From contig NC_092323.1 of assembly GCF_036785885.1 (NCBI RefSeq), forward strand, positions 5,248,501 to 5,312,500: 64,000 nucleotides of DNA. The letters run 5' to 3'. A model generated the notes under the pieces. It had not been told where the DNA came from. It made no database searches and worked only from the letters and a program-made list of their open reading frames with translations. The number at the start of each line of letters is the position of its first letter. Within the stretch, counting starts at the first letter, position 1. Both the position numbers and the translations under genes were made by a program. The stretch is from Coffea arabica. Lineage: Eukaryota; Streptophyta; Magnoliopsida; Gentianales; Rubiaceae. Shown one piece after another: positions 10,790-24,077 of the stretch.

Positions 10790-13700
10790 TCAGCTGAGCA
10801 TGGTTGGATGCCCAGTCTGAAGCATCCTCTTCAACATATCCATCCCAAATGCAGAATCTGATGAACTAAACAAGGCAGCACATAACTTAGCAGCTTTACG
10901 GTTTGCTTCAGATATATATAACGAAGAGCTAAGAAAGAAGTGTCATTGAAATACTAGTAGTGATTAAATTAGCAAAGAGGATAGTCAACCATTCTAAAAG
11001 AACCCCCCCAAAAAAAAAAAACATGGTTCTCATTATCCAGGGCAAAAGGACTACGAAATCATTACCATCCACCAGGGATCTACCCATGAAATGCCATGGC
11101 AATCAAACTTTGATGACCAATAAGCAATAGCTTTACCTACCACCCGGAAAAAGCATTACCCAGATACCATGAATTTACGCTATTTTATTGCCAAACATCA
11201 AGGTTTACCCCTCTGTGATTCTTTTAGCAATTACAGAAACTTTCTAAAATTCGACAACATAAATCGCAATTGTAAAGGTCTATTTGCAAGGTCCCAGATC
11301 AAAGAGAAGGATTTGTAGAAAAACAACGACATAATTTTGCATGTTGACTGACTTCATAACATACACTGCACTTCAATAGAAAGAAAGACAATTTTGACCT
11401 TGTTTACACTGCATAAAAATGCAGCTAATACTTTGTATATTTTCCCACCCTCAAGTTGGTCAAGATGTTGAGTTACCTTATTACTGTGTGCCAAATCATC
11501 GAAAAAACCTGCAGTATCAAGGTTTTTCAAAGTTTTTTTCTTTTTTGTTCTTTACCTGAGAAATATTCAATGACAGATATTCAATCAATACCATGCATAT
11601 AAGCGACTTGGTTAAGACAATTTTTAGAGTTCAATGCTTTCTAAACAGCTTTGTTTCTGCATCCTGCATCCCTTGAGAAAAAGAGGCCTGACCCCCTAAA
11701 AATTGCAGCATTAACATGGTAGTTTAAACCACTCACATGAAATCCATCTCAAATCATCTACACAGGCATCAATGTCAATGAGAAAAAGGAAAAGAAAACG
11801 TAAAGAGAATGGTGCAATTTGCAGAGATTAAGGGAAGTAAAGCAAATATGATAACTTTAATTTTACATGAACATCTTCTTCAGCAGAACAATTACCTTGA
11901 GATAGTAATCTCGTAAGGAAATGAGACACCATCAAGATTTGGAATTGGGGGAACATGATCCTTCTTCTCATTTACAAATTTTATTATCTGAAATAAAACT
12001 TCACGGAGAGATGATTCTAGCGCTGTCCGACGAGCATTCCTCTCCTCTGAGGCAGTTTCTGCAATCGTCCACAGAGAAAGAGGCAGTGATTCTTTTAATC
12101 CCTTTAGTCAATGGACATTAAGACTTGTTATAACAAATTGCCAGGACAGAGAAAGTACCTCCTGGATCAACTACTACTTTGGAGTGATGAGACTTCCCAG
12201 AATGTGTCTTTGGATGTTGTACTGTATTCAAATTTATGTACCATTGCTCCCAGTAGTGACGCTCAACTTTGTTAGTAAACCATGTTGCCTGTTTGTTCTT
12301 AACTTCATAGAAAGACAAACATATCTGCATTGTGTTTGATGTATGTCAATAGTCTGGAAAACTAGTAATTTATTTCGTGTCATAAAACTGGAAAAATGTA
12401 AAATACATAAAACAAATGTACTCAAGAAATGCAAACTGCTGTTCTGAAAGGACCACCTTTGTATAATCTAAGCAAAGTGCAAAAGACAGAAGAATCAAAT
12501 AAAAGAAACCAAAATAAGCCTAGTTCTGCAAAACAAGCGCAAGAAAATAGGTGAACTGACAGCCAATGCTTGCTAATAAGAGAATTGTGCTACCATTTCG
12601 AGGTGATCACTTATCACCAGGAATTTGAATAGGTTTCAAGGCATAAATGACATCTATCTCAGACTTGGTTTTTCAAACTTCATCCTTTAGGCAAGGACTT
12701 TCATCAAGCACAAATATTCTTCTCTATGCAAACATAAATTATAACAAGACCAATAGCCAGTGCACCCCTCAATGATTACAAGATCTGTTCGTGAAAAGAG
12801 GGTGGTAGACAGACTTCCAACATGTTTTCAGTAAAACCAGCTGCCCCCTACCCTCCAGAAATGATTGCCTCTTCACAGAGGTGCATGTTAAAATGTACGA
12901 AGCTTGTGCTTCTTGCAATTACAAAGTCAAAATAACTTAAGTAAATTACCAAACAAAATATCCTTTTGCCATCAAGTTGTAGATCTGTCAAACACTTTGA
13001 CATTTTTAGAGCATCAAAATGAGCACAAGTAACCCATTATCAATACCTCGATAGAATCCAGAAGAAATCATCCCAATTTACATTGTAAAAACTAGAATGC
13101 CTTATAATGGGATCAAATAATCATTTAGTATATTAACATATCATATATCATGCAAGTACACAATATTATGCTGTCTCAAAGTCAGTGACAATTATGAACC
13201 TGATTTTTCTTATTGGGGTGCTTCTCCACCCTGTCAATGAAGTGGTCAATCTTCTCATCTATTTTCTTTTCATGTTCAACATCACCACACTGTACCTGAA
13301 GATTAAGAAAAGAACTTCTCAATAAGTATACTCAATATCTAAAATGTTAATAAAAGTTCATAGACTTACATAAGTGATGTCAAAGAGCTCCAAGTCAACA
13401 TCCTTCGGCCGCACAAGACCTAAAGCTCTGTGGAATAAAATAGTGTGTAGAATGCCTGCAAATTTTCACCTTAGGATTACTTATAATAATAGAACAAAAC
13501 TTTAGAAGCTACCCACCGAAGTTATGAAAACACAACAGAGCATCAACCTCTAGAACAGCACGAAAATAGTAATCACTATACAACATACAACTACGCGAGT
13601 GTAAAGAAGCATCAATCATTTTCATTAGTTAATCTCCAATCCCGGTAACACTACATGATTTTTGTGAAAAGTAAATTGGTAATACTTGTTTGGATTAAAA

Positions 13701-14280
13701 GGAAATTTGTTCACTGGCATTACCAGTTGCAAAGGCTACTAACGATTATATTGGAAGAACAGTAATTGTATGATAACTTCAGCTAAACTAGAAATTAACT
13801 ACTACACATGTGAAATGGAAAACCAAGCGATTTACAAACCCGTAATACAACTAAAATGGAACAATGTCACTATTACAGACTCACAGTCCTAAAAATCATC
13901 CAAGTAAACTTTCACTTCCACTTGAAACTTGCAAAAGTTTCAACCTTAAACTAAAACCATAAGGTAATCTACAAAACCAGCTAGACAGCGTATCACGTAA
14001 AAGCTTATTCATAGTTCTCATCAACAACAAACTGAGCAGAAATAAGAGGGAGATGAACATCAGAAATTGACTCACATCGCAAAACTTCGCGTACCTCAAA
14101 GTGCTCCACTTCCTGCATACAAAACACAATTGCATAGAATAAATTAGTATTAAGTAATGCTGCTTAGCTTCATCGGCGGTCAAATAAAACTGAAAAACAA
14201 AGTCAAAATTTTTAAACCTGGCGAGGTTCTGGTGGTCCAAGGCTTACCAGTTCTTTAAGCTGGCAAACTTCGCAATTCAT
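10790..14280 (-). CDS. ATG101: Autophagy-related protein 101
   Basis: Seven exons on the minus strand, 14248-14280, 14076-14112, 13370-13455, 13200-13295, 12159-12324, 11896-12058 and 10790-10865, join in frame to 657 bp (218 aa). All introns are GT-AG. The protein opens MNCEVCQLKEL, contains ICLSFYEVKNKQATWF and YWEQWYINLN, and ends GHPTMLS, which I recognise as plant ATG101; length fits. Known: ATG101 is a HORMA-fold protein that binds ATG13 in the ATG1-ATG13-ATG11-ATG101 kinase complex and promotes autophagosome formation in the cytosol. The first exon is only 33 bp and the second 37 bp, so simple ORF scans miss the start. Exon 2 ends in a split Cys codon (T|GC), confirming the junction. 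The gene faces CYP76-B tail to tail. No damage is seen. Confidence 0.93.
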
Positions 14281-14902
14281 GACGGTGTGGCAACAAGAGG
14301 AAGATCGACGATCACTGAATTATTGGACAGGAAAATTTGATCGGGGAGATGAATACCCTAGGCCTAGTGAGATGTATCCTCCTGTTAGTTTGGAGACGGA
14401 GAAGTAATTTGTTCGGCCTTTCCCAGCCGGCGAATATGGGGCAATCCGGTTTCTATCAGGCCGGGTGACAAATCGGTTCCGTCGTCAGAACTCAGATGGT
14501 CGACTAAAAGAGTAAAGACTCTGTTGCTTCTGCAGCACCCCCCAACAGGGTCAGTGGATTAAATATTTTTTTTTAAAAAAAGGAAAGTAATGGCAGAATT
14601 GGCAATGGCACTCTCCTTTTTTTTCTTTAAAAAAAAAAATTCTGGAGGACTTCTCAGTTTTATTTTCATAGGATGAACTTTTATCTGATTTTGAGTTTCA
14701 CTCTCAGCTTTTTTGTGAATTCTGAATTATGAAAGAAGCAGTGCGCCTTTGTACAACCGCCATTCCTTCCTTAAAAGACAGAAATGCCCCTATCGGTTTT
14801 GTATATGAAATTCTCACCATCAGCAACTTAAAAAAAATGGAGAAAAATAATCAAGTCAACATGTACAAACCTGCAAACCACATATATCTTTAAAACATGA
14901 GC
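14281..14902. other. Upstream region of ATG101
   Basis: The first 250 bp left of 14530 are moderately GC-rich and read like a promoter and leader for the minus-strand ATG101 gene. AT-rich DNA with long A and T runs follows. No gene is seen. Confidence 0.4.
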
Positions 14903-15630
14903 AAACTCTATTTTGCATCCTTGAATTTGTATCAATTCCTCACTTTACACTCATGAATTTTAATTTTAGACATTTTGCACCATAAGCTTTTAATTTTGAA
15001 TACTTTAAACCCTAAACTTTCAAATTTGCTCTATTTAAATTCAGTCAATGATAACTTTTACAAACTTATCAGCATAAAGAACCCAACAAATCAATGATAA
15101 TATGTTGAAAGTAACCAAAAGTACCAAGGTATTTTAAAAAAATCATTGTCATTAATTTTCATCATCTTTTAATTTTCACTCATTTTAAAAAAAATAGTGT
15201 GTTTGGATAGCCAAATAATGGCCAAAAATTATTTACTTACATCATCAATACAATTTTCAACACACCTTTTTATCTTCCTAATTTCCTTTTTATCTCACAT
15301 ACATCACATCACAAAAAATGCTACATTAATTATTTCAAATAATCTCCTATCCAAACACACAATACTAGTAATTGATACGATATAAATCAATAATAATGTG
15401 CTAAAAATTGTCAAAAAAAAGGCCAAGGAATCGCAATTAAAAAAGGTGCATTATCATCAAATTTCACCGCCCTTTATCTCGTTTTATTTTGTGAATATAA
15501 TCATTGATCGAATTTAAATGAGACAAATTTAAGTGTTTAGGATGTAAAGTGACCAAAATTAAGAGTTTAAGGTATAAAGTGTTCAAAAATAAAATTCAAT
15601 ATGCAAAGTGAGAAAAGTGATATAAGTTTA
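14903..15630. mobile_element. Non-autonomous element with long inverted ends, MULE-like
   Basis: About 150 bp at the left (14903-15059) recur inverted at the right (about 15490-15630). Both contain repeated ACTTTACA..C / TAAAC words and end inward at ATTTAAATTC.(G/A)TCAATG. A smaller MITE (15197-15360) sits inside. No target duplication could be fixed and nothing is coding. The superfamily is inferred from the long degenerate ends. Confidence 0.55.
15197..15360. mobile_element. MITE with GTGTTTGGATAG ends, nested in the MULE-like element
   Basis: The ends are perfect inverted copies, GTGTGTTTGGATAG and CTATCCAAACACAC, around an AT-rich core of about 135 bp. Elements with GTTTGGAT ends are common in asterid genomes. 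Target duplication and superfamily are unclear. Confidence 0.6.
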
Positions 15631-16302
15631 GTCCTTTAATCGTTGCCAAAGTTCTGCAATTAAATTCAAACTGTTTTATTTTAATGGCGGACATATCAAC
15701 ATGTAATTCAATTCAATTTTTTTTTTAAATTTTCGTGGTTGGCAAATCGACATCTTATTAGAGTTCGAAAATTCATTTATCTTAAGCACATCGTCCATAT
15801 TCTTGATACAAAAGCATTGATCAATTTTATTTTTTTAATTTTGATTTTCTTGGTAAACTAAGCATACTAGAGATCACCATCGCGGGAAACAGTATGAAAA
15901 GGGACAAGAAAAATGAAAAATAAAAGAAGGCAGGGAAAGTAGGCAAAGGGCTTGATTACTAGTATTCCCAAAGGCGGGGAGCCAAGAAGAAGCTATAGCT
16001 CACCTCCCGAAGAAAAGAACAGAAACTGGTTCCACGCCACCATGGAAATTTGATTACTAGCCTGAGATGATTTCCCCAAACTGAGAAAAGCCGACGAACA
16101 TCCAAATTCAAACTCCAAAAGTGATCAGCAAATTAAAGTCGTGTAGATCATACGAACTCCTTTGACCAAAAAAATTCCGAAAGTCTGTCAATCCCGTTTG
16201 GATTACACTTTGTTTTTTTTTTTTTGGAGTTTTTCTAAAAAAAAATAAAAATGTAGTACGCAAGGGGTGAGGCCCTGAAAATAAAATGCGTTAATTTAGA
16301 AT

Positions 16303-16698
16303 TTAAAGGAAAAAAAAATAAAAAGACGCTGCTGAAGGCTTTTGCTCCTTTGGCTCCTCACGAATACCGAGTATTCTCAACACTCTTTTCAGGGTCAAAT
16401 TTAAGTTCTGTTCCACTTTTGGCAACGTGGGAAGGCAAGATAGACAATGAATGCTCTCATTTTCCATTTGTCTTTCAACTTTATTTACTTGCTCATGCTT
16501 GTAAATTGGCTTAGCGTTCTTTACACACAGTTCAAAGTCGTGATTCGTGAAAGTTATTAGAAGTATGCATTGAGCATTGGTGATGATGTTATACTCATAA
16601 AGAAGCTGTTCAGTATACACCACTACAATTACTGACAATTCATTCGAGATTATCAAACTGGTAGTATATATTCTAGTGCAAAAGCAACAAGTAATCAT
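16303..16698 (-). CDS. Hypothetical open frame, about 131 codons
   Basis: An uninterrupted minus-strand frame begins with ATG at 16698. The product is not low-complexity: it has two Cys near the N-terminus, a central FTNHDFELC stretch, a charged middle (KHEQVNKVERQMENE) and an LKRVLRILG helix-like segment. I recognise no family. It could be a chance ORF, an exon of an undetected gene or a gene relic. Its N-terminus is not supported by any promoter feature. Confidence 0.2.
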   Translation of the reverse strand: MITCCFCTRIYTTSLIISNELSVIVVVYTEQLLYEYNIITNAQCILLITFTNHDFELCVKNAKPIYKHEQVNKVERQMENESIHCLSCLPTLPKVEQNLNLTLKRVLRILGIREEPKEQKPSAASFYFFFL

Positions 16699-18426
16699 GA
16701 TCAAACTGATGGTGCAGCTTAATCTTAATTTGCTTTACGGGAATGAAAAACTGCTGGATGATCAAAGGCATGCATGCCATGATCTTCTTTTACAATGTAA
16801 CGTACGAAGACGATGCTGGCAAAGAAACCTGAATAGGGTTATGTTGGTATAGACCACCTACTTGTGAGAAGAATGGTGTACTTATGGGCCGAGCATACAT
16901 CAGAAGAAAAAAAAACATGGGATTATACCTGCAAAATTCTTCAGAAATCAACCAGTTGCAAAGAATGAATATGATGGATGGATGTATGTGTTCTTTCTCT
17001 TTTCTAGTACTTTAGCTGTATATGATGTCTCTTGAATTCTCCACTGGTTCTCCCCGCGAAGAATGACTATGGCAGCATGAGTAAACTCGTCAGACTTGGT
17101 TAATTAGCCACATCATTTTATGGTTTTTTTTTTTTAAAAAAAAAGTTCGACTATGACCACCAAAAAACAAAAAAAACAAAAAAAAAAAGTTAAAGCAGAA
17201 ACAACCTTTTGGTGCTAAGAACCGAGTATAGTAGCATCTCTATAGCCATATCATCTGGGAATTTTGAAGGTTGATGGTAGCTGTACAAAATTACAAATCA
17301 TTATCTGCACATCATCTTTTACATGTGAAGTTAGTCGAAGTTTAACTATTTATGAGTTGATAGCTTGTTTTATGAAGGTCTTTCGTGGAATTGGATCTTT
17401 TTTTTTTGTTTAATATATACTGTTAATATATTGTGTGTGTCACGAGGTGGGGATTTGGTAACCTTATCACATCATATCCTATGGTGGGCTCTTTTTTTTT
17501 TTTTTGCTTTGAAAAGGAATGTCATGGCTTTCTACCACCAAGGTTTGTCCATAAAATTTAATGGATAACCATGTAAAAAGCGTGACAACTTAACATCAGA
17601 ATTTTGTCATTCTTCTTCTCCCACATTCCAATTCTTCATAATTAATCATGGCAATTGATAAGGATATATATTGCATATTTAACCAGCTCTTGTTTTGAGT
17701 TGTGACAATCCACTAGTTATTCTGGTAACCTGTGCTTGGCTTCTCTTTGGTCCGAGTGAAAACTACTGCCATTATCTTATTAGTATGGCATTAATAAACT
17801 TTAGGAAGCGTAATTTTCTTTCTGTTCAGATTGTCCTCGACTAGTAATTTTCACTATTTTATTCTTAATCAGGATGATGTGCGAATTGTAATTCATTCAT
17901 CGCCACCTCACCCTTTATCTTCTTGATTTTGGTTCTGTTTACATTTCTATTTGTAATAAAATGTTGGTGCACAAGCTAGCAGCGTGAGTAAACACCTCTT
18001 TGGATCCCTTGACACAGCTTTTTGGATCCATATATATATATGCTTCCGGCCTAGTTGTGATGGATGAACACCAAAAGAACTGCAACTGAATTTCAACTTG
18101 ATCCCACTGCAATTTGCTTACATTCAAAATTTTTTTTGGCTATTGTGTTCAATTAGAATTTGGCCACCACAATAAAGCGCAATAAAACATGTATTACTTA
18201 ATTTCTTAAGTATCAATAAGGCGTGATTAAGTCAAGATTAAAGACTTGATCAGCAAAACAAGAGCAATGCAGAACCCGAAGAAAACTGCGAATTCGTCAT
18301 GCCTTTGATAATGATCAGTGGAAGTATATTTAAAGAATGCATCGGAAGCATGTTGTCAATCACAATGATTCTGTCTTCTATCACCTGAACTTTTCTGCAC
18401 TTTAGAGTGCTTTATTTGCTCTTTCT

Positions 18427-18551
18427 TTGACTGATCTTATTATTGGTTTGACATGTATATATGAAAAACCACCCCTTAATTTTCAATAACTACTAAAACC
18501 ATGAAATTGACTGATCTTATTATTCGTTTGACATGTATATATGAAAAACCA
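18427..18551. repeat. Imperfect tandem duplication, 80-bp period
   Basis: A 45-bp block beginning TTGACTGATCTTATTATT and ending GAAAAACCA occurs at 18427-18471 and again at 18507-18551 with one difference. The 35 bp between are not repeated. No gene is involved. Confidence 0.85.
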
Positions 18552-21079
18552 TAAGGCATTTCTGCCTGAATGAATGCAGAAGAGGTTCTTGTGATCCACC
18601 AAAGAGTTTAAACTTTGTAAATGTTTTGAATAATCCTACTTTATTAAAATGTGTCGTACCAGTGAATGTTGTAACAATCTCTTTCTGGGTAAAATGTCGT
18701 AGAGACATTTCCTAGATCCATATTTTTTTGATCTAAAATGTCCCAAAAGGTGTCCAGATGGTCATGCTGCAAGCAATATGGTAATAACTATGTCTTGCTA
18801 ATCTAGTTCCTTCAAGCAATTATATTGCTTGACTGCTGATCATGAGAATGCCATAGTTTAAAATGTCCTTAAACCTCGATTACATAAGGTTGCAGAGAAC
18901 CTAATTCAATCTTGGTATTGCACAGTTGGATCAGGAGACGAAGTTGCGCATGAGACTCGGGATAGGAGTCCTTAATAAGTTGACAGAAACAACAAGAAGC
19001 AAATTCTCTCAGTTTCAAATTTTTTGGATGGGTTTCATAATCTCATTGTTATAAGTTTTTGTTGTATAACATGTAAATTAAATCAACTATCTTTAAAGTA
19101 GTTGATCACCAAGAGACTCTCTTTCGATCCCTTGATACATATATATATAACATGTAAATTAGGGCAATGTTCGGTGGCCATACATCATACATGATGTTAA
19201 GAACGATTTCCACACTGTAATATATCTTAAATTTTAAAGTTTGAACATCTTGACTGCAAATCCTCAGAAATGGTTGCTTGCCCTTTTCCAAAACATTTCT
19301 GCATTGTTGATTTTCAATTCATATAAAATAATAAATAGCAATATAAGTTTGCATGCCACGTTCTTAATCTCTGGCAGAGACATGATCTTTGGTATTCCTT
19401 CATAAGGATCCTGTGCGTCCTTAGCTTTATGTCAGGTTGAAGCCACCATTGAATCTTTCTCATCATGTGTGTGACCCTACCTGATGGACTCCACAATACG
19501 GGGAAGGACCAACAGTACATTTAGATTTTAGGGTTTTGGAGCCATCCATTTCCCGCAATCCCAAATCCACTCCCTTTTCTTAAATCATTCCTGAATCTAG
19601 TTTAATGTATAGTTGCAAAATAGAGAATGCCATTGGACTAATGTCATAGTTATTTAATTTGAATTCGAACACTAAATTTTATATATGTGATATGTATTTA
19701 AATTCATTAATGTATATATTAACGGTGCATAGGAGGGGGGCAAATTGCCCATATTGTGCAACGACTAATTGTTTTTCTGGCACAAGAAATAGGTAAAAAT
19801 ATAGATACCTACTGCAAACTTATGGGCGGAGAACATTGCAGCCCCGTCAAATTATACGATTTGATATAGACAAATACGAAAAAAGATCAGTACACATGCA
19901 TTGATTAGATTTGTTTACAAACTTTTACTAATAAGAGATGCTGCTGCTACTACTACTTGAAATCTAATTGATGATACATTGCGCTTTTTGTGTTACAAGA
20001 ACATGTGAGCCTAGAAAGGAGAAGGAATATTCAAAATTTGGCTAATTTTTAGTCCGCAAACCTATGGAAGTGACGATAAAGATGAGGAAGGATTGAGAAA
20101 GGGAATCATTGACAGCATTATTAACATGCAAAAGTTGCAATAAGCCGTACCTCTTCACCCACTTGAAATTAACGAAAGTTAGAGGAGGTCGGGACCCGAT
20201 CAAAGCTGACCTGCCGCTTAAAGGGAGACATGGATCGAGACCCTTTGTAGAATGTGGAATGTTGAACTCAATTATTTCACCATTCCATTTCCGTGCATTG
20301 CTCCCCATACGAATGTCTCCTCAATGTTTAATCTATGAATATCATAGGCACGGCAGTCCTCATTTCACCAAACGGGCAGGCTTAATTTCCTCCCATATCT
20401 ACTGTTTTTTTTTTTTGGTCAAGCATTGTGGCAATTTCAATTAGTATAAAGTTTACCGTCATTTTCTTGCCCCTTTTTTTTGTTTAATCATCACTGAATA
20501 AATCTATCACTCACTAAGAAGAAAGAGCAAACTTGAAGTTACGTCAATTATGCGTTTTAGCAATATCGCTGTACGTATGAAATAGCAGGGGTTATTAAGG
20601 GTTTGTGTGTTTGTTATTTTCAGTCTCGCTGTCTTTCGGAGTAAGTTACATGATCTAGCCACAAATAGAGTACTTAGTTACGTTGTTAACGTCATTAAAC
20701 CTTTCTTTTGGAGTTATTTGAAAGTTCACCTACAAGTTAAGGAATTAAATTACCAAACTGAACAAATTATAGAGAACTTGGTTTAATAGTTACTTAGGGT
20801 TGAAGTTTCAGAATTGAAAATTTCTGGATTTAATTCTCCTTTCCTCCTCCGTTATTCTTAAAACTCACCCTGCTCATGCTCCAAAAAAAAAAAAAATTTC
20901 TTGTGAATAAGGATCCCTTCACTCGATCTCAGTGTAAAATGGTCATTTTAATTTCTTTTACACTCTACTGTAACTTCTTTACCTACCACCTAGAATTTGT
21001 TTACACCATACTCTAACTCATTTATACCACCCAAGAACAATTAATCTAAAATTTATTTATACCGTACTCTTTAACTTAT

Positions 21080-21600
21080 TCATACTTGTGCCCAGGAACA
21101 AACAACAGTAACTTATTTGGAAAGGGACATCGATCCCAAATGCTTCCTTCCCAGGAAGGAATCAGGAGAAAACTAAAGAAAATAATGAAGGAGAAAGGGA
21201 GGAGCCAGGGTGAGAACATAGAGCCCGAGGGTCGAGGAGGTTCACTGAAGGCGAGACCTTATCATCTCTTCTGGAATGCCCACCTATCGCGCAGTACTCG
21301 GCCACAATCAATCTCTCAGGTCATTTTCAGCTCGCCGCTACCCCTCAAGTCCCCACCATAACAATAATGGACGTAGTATATCAAAAAAAAGAGTTAGTGA
21401 GTCGGTCAAGCGCTAGAGCCCCCATCAGTCCTTAGTCGTGATCAGGGCGTGTTTATCATGTATTCGCCGAGCACTGATGTCCTTGTTCTATCAGGGTCTC
21501 CATCAGAATGAAGAGTTCTGTGCTGTGAAGTGTGAAGTCTGAGGCCGTCTCCCATCCGGACGGCACGCGCGGTCAGGTCATGCCCGTATCAGTTGTCGTT
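21080..21600. other. Possible organelle DNA insert (mitochondrial-like)
   Basis: About 500 bp are clearly GC-richer than the surrounding DNA and resemble plant mitochondrial spacer sequence in composition and words (for example GAGTCGGTCAAGCGCTAGAG and GGACGGCACGCGCGGTCAGG). No organelle gene is recognisable, so the origin is an inference from style and recall. An old transposon or gene relic is an alternative. Confidence 0.33.
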
Positions 21601-22471
21601 TGTTTGGATAAAAGGCTAAATGAATGAATAAGCTAGCTGCATGTACATATATATGTATGTATATGTTGTTGCTACAAAATTTTACAACTGCGTGCCAAGA
21701 CCAGGCCAGGTTATACCAATGTCATAGGCATAGTGACAATTATGCTACACCAGCCACCAAACAACGTTTCAGTGTTACAGAAAACAAGAACTTATTCTGC
21801 TTTGCTGCCCAAAGGCAGTCTCGGTTCCTCCATATTTAGACCCAAGTTCCATTTATCACTGAACTGTCACTTGCAATGTGCATTCCACAATAAAGATGTT
21901 TTGCGATTTTCATTCTTTCTTTTTGTGTTCCCCGATAATTTTTGGGGGAAAGAAAACATGGGCTTTTTCTCATTGAGTGCCTTTTTCATTTTCCAACAGT
22001 GTTTCGACATTCTTTCTAATTTTTACAGGATCTTTTATATTCTGGCGGGGATGCTATTTATTGAATTAGACAAATCCAGTTTTCTGATTCCCATCTAAAT
22101 CTCGAGCTTTTGGCGAATGAAAACTAGGCCAACTAAAAAGCGTCTGATTATAGTTTGTGTTATAATAGATGCAACGGAACAGAAGAACAAACAAGAACAG
22201 ACAAGAACAACTTGGGGGAAATCAGATTTTATTAGGGTTGTAATCGGAATAGTTTACAGACTAAAATAAGGTGTATATATATACAATCAAACGGACTGGA
22301 CCCAAATATAGGCGCAACAGTTTGGATCCCCGAATAGCTCAGCGAAAGTCGAAGATCTAATTTAAGGTATCTCAACAGTTTGGATCATTGCGATCAAATT
22401 ACGACGCTGTAATTTCCTTAACTAAGAGGAGTATATAATTAGTTTCAGCTTGTGACTGTGGTAATCTAATA

Positions 22472-22694
22472 CTTCCTTCGTCCTATATATTTAGTTATAT
22501 TTAGAGATATGTGCTTTTTATGCATGGTATACTCCACCAAAAAAAATTAATCCTTTGTCTTTGAGTATGCATCATTAATGAAAGGGTATAAGGGAAATTT
22601 CAGAGTATAAAATAGTTAGAAATGTCAAACATGACAAATATTTTGAAACAGTCAAAAAAGAAAAGTATGACACTTGCAATGAAACGAAGAAGAG
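22472..22694. mobile_element. Degraded Stowaway-type MITE
   Basis: The left end CTTCCTTCGTCCTATATA and the reversed right end CTCTTCTTCGTTTCA resemble the CTCCCTCCGTCCC ends of Stowaway elements. Length (223 bp) fits, and there is a TA at the left border. The ends have diverged considerably, so it is old. Confidence 0.55.
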
Positions 22695-24077
22695 CGGCAA
22701 GAATCAAAGAAGGTGACACAACGTGATAAGGTATGAATATGGATTAAACTGAACAAAAAATGCGGTATGATATATAGAGACATCTGAGGTGTGAAATCAC
22801 CCGACCATTTACCCTACCAATGGTGAGCTCCGAACCAAGTCCTTCCATAAATAGTAGTACTAGTAAACACCAATGGCGGGGGGCAAATTTGGAGCCATGA
22901 CTTTCGGGGCAGTGCAAATTCTTGTTGTGGGGGTTGGCGACGTGGGGCTCGGGCTTTACACGTACTTCCATGTGATTTGTTCTCTCCTTAAACTCGTAAT
23001 GATTGTATATGAACAGCATCTTCATGTTGGAAGCACGAAGCCTAATCAAACATTATCCTTCCTTGCCAGAAACTTGATTGCCATCATCATTCATATATCT
23101 AATTCGATCCCACTTCAGCAATGAATAATTAGCCATACCAATATTAAAAGAATCAAAGCAAGATACCATTCATCAAAAGCGCATCTACTAACTTATATTG
23201 GTTCAAAGTTTGGAATAGGCTTAGTCACTGGAAGACGCTTAATTAGGATTTACGTCGCTCTCAATTCAAAAGGGTCTTCAAACCATTGTCTTCCACGTGT
23301 TCGGTTTCCCAGCTTGACCAAGACTATAGCCACATGTTTAAATTTCCAAATCACTTCCTCATAAGCATTTTGCTTATGAAAAAAAAAACTATCTTTACCA
23401 TTTAGACAGGAAAATAAGAAAAATACAGCTCCTATATGATTAAACATTCAGAAGGTGAAATTATTTAATTCTCTTGCTATAACTGATAAAAGAAAAAATA
23501 AGATGGTGGTTTATATTAGGGAGTACAGATAAGCTTCTTTTTTTTTTTTTTTAACATAGGAGGAGAAAAAAAGGTACAAAAATGCAAGCCATTAATTCTC
23601 ATGTATGAAGCAATTTGCGGGTTACTATTTGGAAAAGGAGAAAGGTCCAATTATCCTTCTGAAAAGCCACAAGCAGAAAGAAACTACGTGCCAAAATCCA
23701 ATACCACTGGTTAATTTTCAGATATACACGACAACAGGTCTCTATTTATGGTTTTATTCTGGGGTGACTGACTCATGACTATCTTAAAGCTTGCCTAGCT
23801 AGTATCCCTTCCTGTGTTGTTTTATTGTTGCCACATGAACTTCGCCTCACAAAAGCCAAAACTCCAAAACCTATCCAATTCAACTGATCGATCAACGAGC
23901 AAAGGCAAGCAACCATGTTTCGGTCTCTCGTGATCAACTATTTCTACATTCTTCACCTTTTTTGCTAAAACAACACCAAAAAAGAAAGAAAAAGGGGGAA
24001 GATAGGGAGGCTAACTTAACTTCTCTTTTCTTCTTCTCCTGTTTTTGGATTCTTGTAGATTTACAAAGAAGAAAACG
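22695..24077 (+). promoter_or_regulatory. Upstream region and leader of the DOF gene
   Basis: It holds no gene. A short upstream ORF of 17 codons (MFRSLVINYF..., 23915-23968) precedes the DOF start. A pyrimidine tract followed by TTCTTGTAG at 24050-24058 looks like a 3' splice site, so the leader may contain an intron or a short upstream exon. Confidence 0.35.

Larger units (their letters stand above)
15631..22471. other. Gene-poor AT-rich region
   Basis: I find no convincing gene in 6.8 kb. It holds a 133-codon open frame near 16303 (listed), a tandem duplication near 18427 (listed), a GC-richer block at about 21080-21600 (listed), and an 87-residue and a 111-residue open frame on opposite strands around 20042-20444 that match nothing I know. 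22140-22330 has repeated GAACA(A)GAC words and may be repeat debris. Confidence 0.5.

Noticed and set aside
18746-18850. Foldback around GCAAGCAATAT / ATATTGCTTGACTGC as a microRNA precursor
   Set aside because: The paired region is short and interrupted, and no known plant miRNA sequence is present in either arm.
20042-20444. Overlapping open frames on both strands
   Set aside because: Neither translation resembles a known protein and there are no splice-site or start features to choose between them.
22873-23124. 83-codon open frame with ATG (MAGGKFGAMTF...)
   Set aside because: It overlaps an equally long frame on the other strand, matches no family I know, and has a composition consistent with chance.
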